A DNA stretch of 64,000 bases from Gnetum montanum (GCA_015680685.1 MNCI01034627.1:510375-574374), one strand, 5' to 3'; counted from the stretch's first letter, positions 32,723 through 45,620 are shown. A program made the numbers and translations. The notes: generated by a model not told the origin, from the sequence alone.

Positions 32723-33590
32723 TGATGTCACACCTTGGATAGTCCCTATGCCCAATGCCCAACCATATGAATTACAAGTGTTCAAATGTGATCTAGTTGA
32801 ATTTTGTGGACTTATATACCTAAGTAACTAATATTCATAAACAATAAAGTATGTAGTTGTAAGTTGTCTTCCCAAATGCAACTTGTGTTAATCTATACGT
32901 ATGATTAGGTGCAGTTGAGCCAAAATATATCTATTTTGATACTTTTTATTATTTTATATTCTTCTTGCTAAATGATTTAACACATGAAGATTTAATACTT
33001 AAGTTAAGTAACTAATTAATTGCTTCATTAACTAAATAGCCTAGCATAAAGTATCCATTCCATTTGTCATACATATCCTAAACTTATATTAGTGATGTTG
33101 GGTTACTAAGTGTAGAGTATTGGATGCACCAAGTATCCACTATTGGGATTACCAGGTGTTAATATATCATGCTCGAAGTAGTCATACATATGTTGCTTAT
33201 GAGTAAGAATATTAATTACTTAAGAATAGGAATGTAAATTGCATATAAATTAAAGTGTTGAAAAGTAGAATTATGCTAGTTTAGGTGTTGCAATGGATGG
33301 AAGAAATTTCAATTTTATTACTATTCATGAAAATGTGTTTAGGTACATGTGCACTCGAATAAAATATTATATAATCTCTTAAATCCATATTGTCAGCACT
33401 TAGATGAAAAATATTCTAACTTATGTAGAATGAAACTATAAGAATTTCGCTAAGGATATGACCAAAATGGTGTCATAAATGCAAAGGGTGTGCATATTTT
33501 TATAGAAAATGACTACACTAGCATCAACATACCTACATCAATACACATAATATGCGTTGATAGGCATGCATCATGCCTAATTGATGGCTT
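32723..33590 (-). repeat. Degraded LTR at the 5' end of B3
   Basis: TGATGTCACACC..GCCCAACCATATGAAT aligns with the inner edge of the P LTR at 1502. GGGATTACCAGGTGTTAAT and an inverted TATA-like TTTTTATAGAAAA (about 33498) fall in the expected order. No PBS is recognisable beside it. The right end is estimated. Confidence 0.55.
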
Positions 33591-34491
33591 ATTGGATATG
33601 ACATTTCACAAGCTAAGAGATTAAATAAATGTAATAAGGAAAATGTTTATTATTAAGGTTATTCATTATGCTATGTACTCAAGTTAGTCAATGCTTTTCT
33701 TGAGAATGTTATATCCTAGCTATCTAAAGTAGTGACATCCACATTTCATTTTATTTCATTGACTGTTAACTCACCCATAGTCACTCTATTCACAGAAGTG
33801 GGTTCTTGTATGATGCTTTAAAAATATGAGCATCTAGCATTGCTCCAACTGTAAGATTCTTGTGAGACCCATTTTTTAAGTTCAAGCTTACTTCAATCAT
33901 AAGGTTCTTGTGGGAGACTTTTTCATTCTTTTTTATTTTAATTGAATGGGTTGCTTATATGGGCACTTGTCTTGTTTCATTTTATTGGATGCCTTTCCTA
34001 CCTTAGATGCTAGACCCAATATAACACACCATTTTTTCAATATTGACTATTCAAGTAAGTAACTAATATAGACCATACACTTATAAACATTGGCCTATAC
34101 TTAGTCTACCTCTTAAACTTATGGAACTTTGAGCCTAAGGAACATTGTCTTTAAGGAACAATAGGATTTATTATGCCAACTTAGTATTGTAGTGTGGTTT
34201 AGTCATGTTTGATTAGTATTTATTTTTATTATTATAAGGCTCACCCTTAGATGGATTTTTGGTTTCAACCTATCTATCTCAAGGTAGGAGAGTTGTCCTT
34301 TTCCCTTACATTCTAGACATGATGCTACTAAATTCTTTATAGTCCTAATGAAAATAGAATTTTCTATGACTCTCTACATTTTTTGAGGTAAGATTTATAG
34401 ACTTTTAGTTATCCTTTAATTATTTTTACATTATTGAATAAGATATTTGATTATCTAAATTCAAATTACTCTCTATTATTTTGGCCACTAA
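33591..34491. other. AT-rich region, possible 3' part of element E
   Basis: No gene or clear repeat is recognised. Its position beyond the integrase tail of E makes it the likely 3' noncoding region of that element, but no matching LTR of E was found. Confidence 0.4.
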
Positions 34492-34646
34492 TTAATCACT
34501 CTCATCCTTTGGTTCTTCTAAAGGGTAATTAAGATCACTTAATTTTACTAACTCATTCTCTTCAGGCTCTTCTATTTGATGTTGATGATAATTCTGAAGT
34601 CTTTGATCATTTACTAGGAGTGAGTTAGATAGGTCTTCAATGGATG
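34492..34646 (-). pseudogene. C-terminal integrase tail of element E, separated by insertion C
   Basis: The minus strand reads SIEDLSNSLLVNDQRLQNYH.. and ends near 34492. This matches the VNGQRLK-Y ending of Athila-type integrases, and the missing upstream part resumes at 44638 on the other side of element C. Confidence 0.6.
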
Positions 34647-35475
34647 TGATGAAATATGTTGTTCATCTACTTTGATGTCGAGTATTCAACGTTGAGGTCT
34701 TGATGTAATGTTGAGGGGTATACGCTAGCCTATAAATATAGTGCCCAAGCTTTTGATTTAGCATTAGTTCTTGGTCATTTTTCAATCAAAGTAGTGAAGC
34801 TCTTGCAGTTTATTTTCTCTAGAGTTAGAATATTTTCTGAGTGCTCGCAAAAGAAGTTTAAGTGTATATGATTCTTTGTTCGAACACTGATGTACTTGAG
34901 CATAGTAGTGTGATGGAAATAAAAATTAACTCTTTTGAAAATCTTTGCAGCACTGAGAATAGATTAATGTTTTTTTAATGCAATTTACTTCCATGCACTT
35001 TACTTTATTATAGTTCAATTAAGCAATTTATTTTTAGTTATTAATGAACACAAGCATGACCACTTCGAGCATACATATAGTACTTGGTAACCTAGCAATG
35101 CTTAATGTTTGGTAGCCTAGCAGTACTATATGTATTCAGGATGTATCCAGGAAAGTGGGGAGGTTACTTGTGTTAGGCTAGATAGGTAGTAAATGAATTA
35201 GATCTTAAAGTACTCCACTTTTCATTCTTATTGTAGGCGATCAAAACTTATAAAATATAAAATTAAAAAAATTATGTACCTGAATTACACTTAAATAATA
35301 CCCTCGAGCCTCACAAGTGTAGTTGGGAAGATAATGAATGTTCTCAATGCCCATTTTACTTCCTAGAGAAAACTAGTGTACTAAAGAGCTATAGGTCCAT
35401 GGAATTCGACTAGATCACATGTAAACACCTTAGTGATTCGTATGGTTGGGTATAGGAGTACCTTACTACTCATCA
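34647..35475 (+). repeat. 5' LTR of element C
   Basis: 829 bp with TGATGA...TCATCA ends. The TATA box is in CCTATAAATATAG at about 34730-34742. Its U3 lacks the GATATC palindromes of A-type LTRs. It has about 45 extra U3 bases compared with the 3' copy. Confidence 0.9.
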
Positions 35476-35476
35476 T

Positions 35477-35494
35477 TGGTGTCATTGCCAGGGA
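35477..35494 (+). other. Primer-binding site of element C
   Basis: TGGTGTCATTGCCAGGGA differs from the tRNA-Asp complement at four transitions. Confidence 0.75.
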
Positions 35495-35636
35495 CCTTCT
35501 GGTTCTTTCATGCACTATCTAGGATCTAGTGAAAAGTATTTAAATTGTTTGAATGAACCTTAGAGTCACATCACATCTTAAGATTACTATAACAATATTT
35601 AGAAGCACACTGTGATTTTTATTTTTCTAACTAAAA

Positions 35637-38020
35637 ATGTCTTCTTCTCATAGGAGTGATTCTTTTCCCAAGTTTGATAAAGCTTATTAGCCAGTGCCTC
35701 AACAATATCGAATGGTATATGCTCATCCTAATGAGTATATACCCAATTTCACCTTCATCTTACATTGGGATGAATAACTGCGGTGGAATGACATGGAGGG
35801 CAACATTTTGTTGTAGGCCGATCCATCTATTCCAACAATGCTTTACCAAATACTTATCCATCTGGGTCATCAGGAACATCATGCTGAGTGTGTTGTGCAA
35901 GATAGTGATGCTAGGGATTATCGTTCCATTGAGGCACAACGTCTTTGGGATCACTAGTTAGAGAAAAGTCATGAATTTGTGAAGAGAAAAGGATTCAATG
36001 ATTCCCCATTCCTACTATACCAAAATGATGGTGGTGAATCCTTCTTTGGGGGTTTTCCATTCAATGAAATTCCTCTATTTAACTACGGTGAAGGAGGTCA
36101 AAACCAGAACTTGCAGTTCATGATTCAAAATCCTAGTTTTGGTAAAAATGGATCTAATGACAAAGAATGATCTGGAGGGGCAAGTCAAGGTAGGGATGTA
36201 GAAAAGAAACGTGATCATGATTGTGGTTGTGATCATTGAAGAGGCAGTAGCAGGCACCATGATGGTGCTGGTTCTCCTTCCTCTTTCCCTTCGTCGTCAT
36301 CATCTTCTTCTTCTGGCTCTAACCATGATTGTAGAAGATGAGATTGTGATGGAGGTAACCAAAATGAATGGAATGACAGACAGGACCAAAATGATTGACG
36401 GGACTATTAGGAAAGGCAAGAACAAGGGAATGGAAATTCAAGAGAGGCACATTGCCATGAATGAAGGGGTAGATGAGAACATCGTAGGTGCCATGATCAA
36501 GGCCTTGATGAGCCTTTGCTTGCTACTCAAAGTATGCTTAATATTGTAGAGGTAGTAAGAATTCCAATAAGGCATGTGAAGGATAGTTAGATCAAAAGGT
36601 TAGATATGAACAATATTTCTTGATTTAAAGAGGGATATAAATTTGATCTACAGAACCATCTCCAAGCTTTTCAAGATGAATGTGCATTACAAAACATTGA
36701 GAATGAGTGGCAGAAACTTAAGTTATTCCCTAGGACACTCATCAAAGAAGTAGAGAACTAGTACCAGCCCTTAGAGTTAAAATCTATTAGACAATGGAGT
36801 ACTATGCTTGAGTTGTTTAATGATAAATATCAAACATACTCCAAAGTGTCCAACTTGAGAAGGAAAATCCAAGGATGGAAACAAGGAACACATGAACCCT
36901 TGGATGTGGCCATTGGCCGATACTATTCCTTAAATGCACAAATGTCTTGACCAAGGTTATTCTCAACTAGATCAACTTTGCCACATTGTAGATGAGCTTC
37001 GATTAGAAATGAGAACCTTGGTGTCTATGCCTAGGGACGACTATCAGAATTAAGTACTCATCAAATACAAAGATTAATCAAGCAGGTAGCTAAAAAAGAG
37101 GGCAAATTAAGAAAAAGAGAAAGTGTAGAAGAGTACAACTGTGATCCTTCAATTCTCAAGTGGGAGGTTTGATTTTGCGATAGTGAGGATGTATCTACAT
37201 CTGACGAGGTGATGAATAGAAAAACCTTAGCACTCCAAAAATTTTAATTTGAGATTATAGCCAAGGTTGATCAATTATGGAACTCCATGGATAGTAGATT
37301 TCAAGCTATCTTTAAAATTGCTAAAGAGTCCAATGAACAAGGTAGTGATCGTGAGCGTAGGAGGCATAAGGAAGTTGAATGTGCCTATCACAAAAGTAAG
37401 GGCAAGATTGCTACGATAGAAGAGGTTGTGGACAATGAACCAGATGATGATGGTGGGTGTGACATCTACCAGTGTGTACATCCTAAGGGATGTTGTCCCA
37501 TTATGTCACACTTATAGGAGTCTGGGCTGTATGCTTGAAATCCATGCCTAACACAAAAGTAAACATCTAGAAGATTATCTTATCCTCAAGGTAATTTTAA
37601 GTAGTTCCATAAATAGTAGCAATATTATCCAAGTGGAGCTCCACTACAACCTTATGAGCAATATCAACAGTGGAAGTAATCACAATCATGGGTGCTAGCA
37701 CCACCAAGGCAACAATACCCTTATCAATAACCTAATCGTTATGGTTACTACGATCAACAACCCCTGTTTCCATGTGACTCATCCAGTCATGTCTCTACTT
37801 TCCAGCCTCACTACCATCCTTTTGATTATTATTGAACTCATTCTCCACATGAAAGAAGGGATACCACCTCTTACCTTTATCCTTCTCTTGTTCCTGCACA
37901 TGTTCCTCCTCCACCCACACAGCTACCACCTACTCCACCTATGTAGGGTGAACTACCAGCTCAACTATAGTAATGCAATGCTACAAGGGATATTAACTTA
38001 CAGCCAGTTCATCCATTAGA
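35637..38020 (+). pseudogene. gag of element C, broken
   Basis: The ATG is at 35637 (MSSSHRSDSF). The N-terminal block EYIPNFTFILHWDE..RWNDMEGNIL is followed by GFNDSPFLLYQNDGGESFFGGFPFNE (open 35979-36170), an Arg/Asp/His-rich and Ser-rich stretch (36190-36330), and the capsid-like block at 36590-36860 (LQNHLQAFQDECALQNIENEW). The knuckle near 37460 reads CDIYQCVHPKGCC, so the second Cys is Tyr. A Pro/Tyr-rich tail ends near 38020. Confidence 0.8.
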
Positions 38021-38269
38021 TGGGTCAAATACTCAATCAAAGAAAAAACCTTTCTTTTAACCTTGCAGTCCACCTAAGCCCTTACATACACCCATGGTTG
38101 ACAATCGTGCTCCTTCATCTTCCTCTGTACCAAAATACCTTTGAGTTCGTTTCAAACTAAAATCTACCTAGGATTAATACCATCATACTTACTCATAGAA
38201 TATCTAATTGGATCTGTGATGGAAACCTTCCCAAAAAATTAGCTAATCCTAGAAGTTCTCTGATTTATT

Positions 38270-38760
38270 TGTAGATTATTGGGAATGAATTGTGCAAGGC
38301 TCTTCTTGATTCAGGTTCTGGTGTTAATTTAATTTCTCATGATATGTACATCTCATGAAACCTACCTCATCTCAAGAAGAGCAACATAAGATTAGAATTG
38401 GTAGACCAATCCATCACTAAGACATTGTGACCATTGTCTTTGGGTGGTCTTATCCTACCAATTTCCTAGTGATCAGGGTGGAGAACTACAAAGGGGATTT
38501 CCTAATCATCATGGGAAGGACATGGCTGAGCATAGTTGATGCAAGAAGGGGCATTAGAGATATTTTCTTGGAAATATATAAAGAAAATGCATTTAGAAAG
38601 ATCAAGAAGAAGAGAGTTCCATGCATCGCATACAACAATACAAGGTGCAATTGTGTGCAGAAACTATGGGTTATAAAGAAAGAATCTATCTTTGCATGCA
38701 AGTAGTATACACCAAAAGTAGAAATATAAAGGTGCCTGCAAGTAGCAACCACAAAATAGG
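38270..38760 (+). pseudogene. Aspartic protease region of element C
   Basis: LCKALLDSGSGVNLISHDMY (38289-38348) preserves the D-S-G catalytic triplet. Downstream, FLIIMGRTWLSIVDARRG corresponds to the conserved second half. Frames are interrupted. Confidence 0.78.
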
Positions 38761-38929
38761 AGAGCACCCAGTGGTTGACCATTGATTTTGAAAGTAGCAC
38801 ACTTTGCATGGAATCGATTGAGAGCCTAACATGCACATAAGTTGTAGGCATGGATGAACTTGAGCAAGTTTATTACCAACTCTCTGATGATACAAATGAT
38901 GATAATCACTGGGAAGAGTTGGAGATCCT

Positions 38930-40020
38930 AAAACTTTCAAGAAAGAGCCCCTTAAACTAAAAACACTATCAATGAAAATGGAATATGTGTTTTTGAGAAA
39001 TGGGAAGTCTGTTATAATTAATGCGAATCTTGCTCCATAGAAGAAAAAAGATGTTGAAGGTAATGAAAAAATGGTCAGAAGATTTTACTTGGTCATATCT
39101 TGAACTCATAGGGATTGATCCTAGGATATGGCAACATCACATTTACACTGATTTGACATGAAGCCAAAAAGATAGCCATAGAACTGACTGAACCCCAAAT
39201 TGAAGTAGATCGTTAAGGAGGGAATTGAAAAACTCCTTAAGGTAGGATTCATTTATTCCATTATGGATAGTGAGTGGGTTAGCCACTTGTAATTGTGCCA
39301 AGGAAATTTGGCAAGTGGTGGGTCTACATTGATTTTTGGATGCTAAATATGGTAACATTCAAAGATCATTTTCCATTGCCATTTGTCAATTAGGTGCTAG
39401 ACATAGTATCTGGGCATTGCTACTATAGTTTCCTAGATGGTTATAGTGGCTATAACCAAATTCAAATTTTACTAGAAGATGAAGTAAAGACAACATTTAC
39501 AAATCCTTGGGAGACTTTTGCATATCGCAAGATGTCATTTGGTCTATCAATGCTCCTACCATATTTTAGCACTTGGTTCTAAGAATTTTTCAACAGTAGA
39601 TTAGTAGTGGTGTGGAGGTCTTCATGGATGGCTTCTCCACTTATGGAGCTACATTTGAACAAGCCTTAGAATACCTTGAGCAAGTGCTTAAATGATGTGT
39701 TGAAACAAGCTTGCGACTTAATTGGAAAAAAAGTTACTTAATCGTCTAGGAGGGCATTGTATTGGGGTACAAAATATCACAAGTCGGAATTGAGGTAGAT
39801 CCTAAGAAAATAAGGGTCATCCAAGGAATAACCCCCCAACCAGAAATTGTAAAAGATGTTCGATCATTCCTTGGACATATTGGCTACTATCGATGATTCA
39901 TAGAGAATTTCTCTAAGATCACAAAACCATTGGTGGAGTTAACAAAGAAAAATGCTCCCTTTTTCTAGATTGTGGAATGTAAAAAAGTATTCAACTAGGT
40001 ATAAGAGAAGCTTGTAGAAA
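38930..40020 (+). pseudogene. Reverse transcriptase of element C, catalytic Asp lost
   Basis: Visible blocks are HFPLPFVN..LDIVSGHCYY, FLDGYSGYNQIQI and, at 39621-39632, FMDG in place of FMDD (GAC to GGC), then FSTYGATFEQALE. The connection shows GHIGYYR followed by TGA where A has Arg, a CGA-to-TGA change. It is catalytically dead. Confidence 0.85.
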
Positions 40021-40610
40021 CTCTAATTCTATAAGCACTTGACTAGTCTAGGCCATTTCATATCATGATGGATGCATTAAATTATGCTTTGGAAGCTATG
40101 CTAATGTAGTTAGATGATAAGATATGTCCATACTACATCCACTACGCTAGCTGAAGCATTGTGGGTGCACAATTGAACTACACCACCATAGAAAAAGAGT
40201 TGATAGTAGTGGTGTTTGCTTTAAAAACGTTTAGGCATTATGTGCTTGGACATAAGGTGTTTGTGCACATGGACCATAGTGCCATTTGCTTCCTAATGAA
40301 CAAGCCAATGGTGAGCCCTTGTGTCATACAGTGGCTGGTGATCTTGCAAGAATTCAATCTTACAATGGTTGATCAAAAGGGTACTAACAATGTGGTTGCT
40401 GATCATTTGTCTCAATTGCAATGGGACAACAAAGAAGAAGAAGATTTGTTATCTAATATGTTTCCTAATGAACTTCTCTTTATTGGGGCTATAACTGAAC
40501 AATTGCCTAATGAGCCTAAATGGTATGATGCATTCTCACCTACCTTCTCACTTAGGAGATGCCACAAGGGTTGGACCACTGAAAGAAATAGCAGTTTCAT
40601 CACTAGGTAA
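40021..40610 (+). pseudogene. RNase H region of element C
   Basis: 40161-40610 is open for 149 codons and contains YTTIEKELIVVVFALKTFRH, VHMDHSAICFLMNKP and NVVADHLSQL. The upstream block reads FHIMMDALNYALEAML. The acidic residues are retained, but an upstream stop breaks the frame. Confidence 0.82.
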
Positions 40611-40616
40611 AACACT

Positions 40617-41830
40617 TCATGGAGATCAATGGACACCTCTACAAGGTGTGCACTAATGGCCTAGTTCATTGGTGTGTCCCTGATGCTGAAAAACTATGTG
40701 TTATTCAAGACACTCACAAAGGTCCTTTTGGAGGACACTATCCTAGGAGATGCACAACTATTAAAATCCTAATGGTAGGCTAATATTGGCAAACAATATT
40801 TAGGGATGCTCACCATTATGTCCACTCTTGTGAGTGATGCCAATGAGATGATGGAATAGCTACTTGAATGGAGGGACCTCAACAATGGATTCAACCACTA
40901 GAACCCTTTGACATTTGGGGCATTGATTTCATGGGTCCCATCATGCCCTTGTTAAATGGAAAGGCATACATCATAGTTGTTGTTAACTATTGTAAAAAAT
41001 GTGTAGAAGGAGTAGCCATCATCGATTGTACATCTTCTATCACTACTTGGTTTGTACAAAAAAATGTTGTAAACAAGTTTGATGTGCCATGTGCATTAAT
41101 TTCTGATAATGGAACTCACTTTATACGCACTACCTTTTGAAAGCTCATGTAACACTTGGGGGTTGGACATAAACTCATAACACCTTACTATCCCCAAGCT
41201 AATGGTCAACTTGAGGTTACCAATAGGGAAATCAGGAGGATATTAATAAGAATTGTTAGCAAGTATAGGAAGGACTGGAGCACAAAACTCAATGATGCCC
41301 TTTCAGCCTACCACTCAACATGGAAACTTCCTATAGGCTACTCTCCCTATGAGCTTGTGTATGGAAAATTACCAACACTTCCTATTCAATTTGAGCTCTA
41401 TACACTTTCAACTACTTGTGACCATGACCTTAACTTAAGTCTAGCCCAAAAAGAAATACTAATGAATTTCAACCTACTAGATGAAAATCAATTGATAGCC
41501 CTATCATACAACAAGTTACATAAGGCCTATAACAAAAAGCATCATGACCTAAAAATTAGAAAAGTCAATTTTCAATCAAGATACAAGGTTCTCTACTAGA
41601 ACCCCACACATGTACCTCAATAAACTAAGTTTCAAACATTGTGGGAAGGACCTTAAATTATTTATGAGACTTTTCCCTCTAGGGCCATGATGATCTACAA
41701 GCTTGAGAGCCCAAACAAGAAATAGTTGGTTAACATCTAACAAATTAAACCTTTCCATGAGCATAAGCCACTAAAAATAACAAATGCCTCATCAAATGGA
41801 CAACCATGCTCAATATTTCAGATCTCCTCC
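40617..41830 (+). pseudogene. Integrase of element C, DDE residues retained
   Basis: The zinc-binding region is damaged (HHYVHSCE.CQ.DD, with stops). 40868-41140 is open with WGIDFMGPIM (Asp) and ISDNGTHF (Asp). 41156-41599 is open with ANGQLEVTNREI (Glu), KLPIGYSPYELVYGKLPTLP and a KVNFQSRYKVLY end. The tail with LWEGP and YKLESPNK runs to about 41780. It keeps all three catalytic residues, in contrast to A and B1. Confidence 0.87.
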
Positions 41831-41897
41831 TTTCAACTTAGCCGTGTGGAAGATGGCCATCCATGCTAACCATATAAGCAGCTCCTTAGTTTTTCAA

Positions 41898-41986
41898 GTT
41901 TTTGTTTTACACATTCTTTATTTTGTTTTTATGTTATTAATNGTTTTTGTTTTACACATTCTTTATTTTGTTTTTATGTTATTAAT
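41898..41986. other. N flanked by identical 44-base repeats (probable assembly join)
   Basis: 41898-41941 and 41943-41986 are identical, separated by a single N at 41942. This is the pattern left when two overlapping contig ends are abutted with a placeholder. The 98-codon frame across it is an artefact. Confidence 0.85.
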
Positions 41987-43840
41987 ATTTTCTAATTTTT
42001 GTTTTACACCATCATTAGTACATTTGATATTTCTTGAATATTTTACACTTTCTTTTATATTTATTTTATTTTATTTGGTGTGATTTTATAACTTTTTGTT
42101 AATAAGTGTCAAGTACATTGGTAATGCATTGCTCGATGGTGGTATGTACTATTTTTGTTATTTTATTGTTGGTGTCTAGTTTTTGGATTTGAATTTTGTT
42201 ATGGATAATTAGGCATGGTTTCTTTTTTATGCAATAAGCAATGAGTCCACAACATCCACCCATCGATAAACTCTATGGTTTTCCTTGTTATGGAAACGTG
42301 CAGTCCTTTTTTCATTAACACAACTTTAATAAATTTGTGACTTTGCTAGTTTTTGAAATTGAAAAGGATTCAAAGGTTTGAATAGGGTGTGTCTTCAAGG
42401 TGATTTGGTATTCTTTGTGCCTTTCTATTTGCTTGGGTGCATGTGTGTTTTCATGGATTTCTTATCGTTCCATGTTGACCAATAAAAGGAAGTTGAATAA
42501 GTCCTTACATGGTGTGGTTCTCATTAGAAAAAAAACTGATGAGAATTTAAAGCACACCTCTTGGATAAAATAAATGCATACATCTTTGCATGGTGTGGTT
42601 ATCATCAAGAAAAAAACAACAACAACAACAACAATGATGAGAATTCGAAGCACATCCCTTAGAAAAAATAAATGGGCTATAAGCACTAGTTATGGGACTC
42701 ATCCCCTCTAACTAAGGAATTTTTTCACTTCTTTCTTCTTGTCTAAAAAGTAATTGTGGTTTTCCTATGGGAGCACTCTTGTGTCTCAGGGGATGGACTA
42801 GTCTTAGAATGGTAATGCAAAGTTACTAAATTTGGTTGGTTTTGGTTTGGACTAAGGATGGATCTTATCAAATTTATTTAACCATAAAACCCACAAGGGA
42901 CTTCATGTAACCTTAATTAGGAACTCCATTCTGCTCTCTTTCATCCATCTATGCTTTCCATGTCTCACCTCACTGCTGGTTTCATGTCCTAGTTTGATGT
43001 GTCAGAATTCTTACTTAGGTTCTTTGGGTTTTTGTACTTAACCTTATGTAATCATTAATCATCCATGAAGCCCATGGACTCTTTGGTTTAAAGTTATGCA
43101 AGGGCATAAGAGGCTTGTGACTACTTTGGGAAGGAACCACTTGCATATCTTTTGTTTAGGTTAGTTAAGGTATTTACCCTTGGACACTTTTACAATCAAA
43201 TTCTTTTTTTTTACCTCATCAATGACATCTAGTTATGCACATCTTCACAAAATGTTTTTGTGAACTTTCCTTTTTATTTTTTATGAATTCTTACACCCTC
43301 TTCAAATATTTTCTTGTGTTGAACTATTTCAAATGCATTGGACTGCATATCTATTTTACCCTATTTGTCAACCTTCTCGCTAACACTACTAAAGAAATCA
43401 ATCTACCACAATCACAACTTAGCTTAGTGTAACCACTAATGAGACAAGGCATTTAATAGTTATGTGTTACACATTGCATACTAATTCATGATTTTGTTGT
43501 GACTACAGTGAGAAGCATGGACTAGAAGCAGGACTATTTTCACCAAGGATGATGTAGCAATATAACACAATGAGAATCCTTCATGATTGTTGAATCTCTT
43601 CTCTTTCATTCTTTAGCTACCAAGAGGTGTTGGATGTCAATGTTATCCAGGGTGTTTTCTTTCCTTACCATGAACACCCAATTTTTTAGAACATTGTAAC
43701 TCTATATACTTGAACACTCAGAGTCTATCTGTTCCATCTGAGTTAGTTTGTATGTTAGTCAATAATCCCATACCTACCCAATACATTTTGTAAAGAGCTT
43801 ATTCCTCCTCATCTACACTTGAGGATGAGTTTTCATTTAG
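41987..43840 (+). other. 3' region of element C
   Basis: This corresponds to 9960-11770 of A: a T-rich tract, then an 83-bp tandem duplication at about 42505-42670 (GCATGGTGTGGTT.TCAT repeated) ending in an (AAC)n run (42616-42634). At about 43080-43260 lies the antisense-ORF zone. The minus strand there still reads KICKWFLPKV, but with many stops. GTTGTGACTACAG near 43496-43508 occupies the place of the splice-acceptor-like motif in A. Confidence 0.6.
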
Positions 43841-43851
43841 TTGTGGGGGTA

Positions 43852-44637
43852 TGATGAAACACGTTGTTCATTTGTCTTGACATTAGACGGTATACGTTGG
43901 CCTATAAATACAACACCTAGGCTCTTGATTTGGCATTAGTTTTTAGTCAAAGTAGCAAAGCTCTTGTAATTTATTTTTTCCAGGGTTAGAATATTTTTTG
44001 AGTACCTGTAGAAGGAGTCTAAGTATGTATGGTTCTTTTTTCGAACACTAATGTACCTAAGCACAATAGGGTGATGGGAACAAAAATGAACTCTTTTGAT
44101 AATGCTTGTAGCATTGAGAATAGATTAATGTTTGTTTTGTTATACTTTACTTTCATGTACTTTACTTTACTGCATTTCAATTAAGCAATTAATTTCTAGT
44201 TGTTAATGAACACAAGCATGACCACTTCAAGCATACATATAGTACTTGGTAACCCAACAATGCTTAGCATTTGGTAGCCCAACAACACTATATGTGTTTA
44301 GGATGTGTCCAAGAAAGTGCGGAGGTTACTTGTATTAGGCTAGATAGGCAGTAAACGAATTGGATCTTAAATTACTCCAGTTTTCATTCTTTTTGTAGGA
44401 AATCAAAAATTATAAAATATAAAATAAAAAAAATCATGTAGCTCAATTACACTTAAACCATACCCTTGAGCCTTACAAGTGTAGTTGGGAAGACAATGAA
44501 CATTCTCAATGTCCATTTCACTTCCTAGAGAAAACTAGTGTACTAAAGAATTATAGGTCCACAAAATTCGATTGGATCGCACGTAAATGCCTCAGTGATG
44601 CATATGATTGGGCATAAGGGTACCTCATCACTCATCA
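43852..44637 (+). repeat. 3' LTR of element C
   Basis: 786 bp, preceded by the polypurine tract TTGTGGGGGTA (43841-43851). It has TGATGA...TCATCA ends and a TATA box in CCTATAAATACAAC (about 43901). It differs visibly from the 5' copy throughout. Confidence 0.9.
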
Positions 44638-45620
44638 AGGTGTATTCCGGATACTACCATTGCTATAAGATTGTAATACTAGCTATGCCCTTTCCATTGA
44701 GTTAGTTTTTCTAGAAATTTATGTAGTCTCATGTTATATAACAAAAATTTATCTTCCTCTAAAAATTAATTATTTAGTATGTTTTTTTCATGCATACAAT
44801 TAATTTTTTTCTTAATTATTCTTTGTTTATCAAGTGCATGCATGCGTAATTTGTCAAGTTCATGAAGTTGTGTTATCCTAAGGTGTTGGTTGAGTTCTTC
44901 ATTAAAGCTTAGTTGATGTGTTGATCTTAGAGATTAGGATTTTATTTCAATAGGCAACACACATTGTTTACCATAAACCAACTAATAGCGTCAATAGCCT
45001 AAGTTTAGTTTATAAGTAATTTTATAGGCCAAAAGAGCATCTTGTAATCTTCTAGATCAATCTTTCTTTTTAGCACAAATAACTTTAATTAGAATTTTGA
45101 GGATGATTCTATTAGCATTTTCTATTTAACCATTTATTTGAGGATGGTAGGTAGCAATGATCTTATGTTGTATTCTACAAGACTTAAGGAATTTTTTCAT
45201 TATATTATTTACAAAATGAGTTACCTGATCACTAATGACTACACATGGAGTTCCAAATTGTGTTAAAATGTGTTTCCTTAGAAAAGCTACAACTACTGTA
45301 ACATCATTTTTTGGATTCTCTTTAGCCTCTATCAATTTAGGAACATAGTCTATACATACTAGAATATAATAAAGAATCTATACCTCACATATTGAAAGGT
45401 TCTATTATTTGAATGTGATTAAGTAAAATTTCTTATCTTTTTGTTGTTGCCCCTAAACATTGACACTTATCACATTCTTAGATATATGTATGAGCATCTT
45501 TATAAAACCCACTTTGTAATATTTTTATAGCTATACTACAATTATCAAAGTATCCTTCTCTAAGGCCATCATGACACATTCGGAGGATTTTTGGTTATTA
45601 CTCTTTCACAACACATCTTC
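44638..45620 (-). pseudogene. Integrase of element E (main part)
   Basis: The minus strand shows a zinc-binding region (DAHTYI.ECDKCQCLGA), FNM.GIDSL with the first Asp, an open frame 45335-45126 with VVISDQVTHFVNN (second Asp kept; the usual Gly after Gln is Val) and ATYHPQING followed by a stop before the Glu. The C-terminal part shows LQDALLAYKITYK, QCVLPIEI and LYNMRLHKF to 44638, where element C interrupts it. The tail is at 34492-34646. Confidence 0.82.

Larger units (their letters stand above)
34647..44637 (+). mobile_element. Athila-like LTR retrotransposon C, nested in element E
   Basis: A plus-strand element with LTRs 34647-35475 and 43852-44637, Asp-type PBS, gag, protease, RT, RNase H, integrase and a long 3' region. 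Flanking five-mers GGATG (34642-34646) and AGGTG (44638-44642) could be a target-site duplication changed by two transitions. The interrupted reading frame of E on both sides supports insertion. The LTRs differ more than those of A, so it is older. All genes contain stops. Confidence 0.9.

Noticed and set aside
41784-42083. 99-codon frame with internal unknown residue
   Set aside because: Spans the N and the duplicated T-rich sequence; an assembly and low-complexity artefact.
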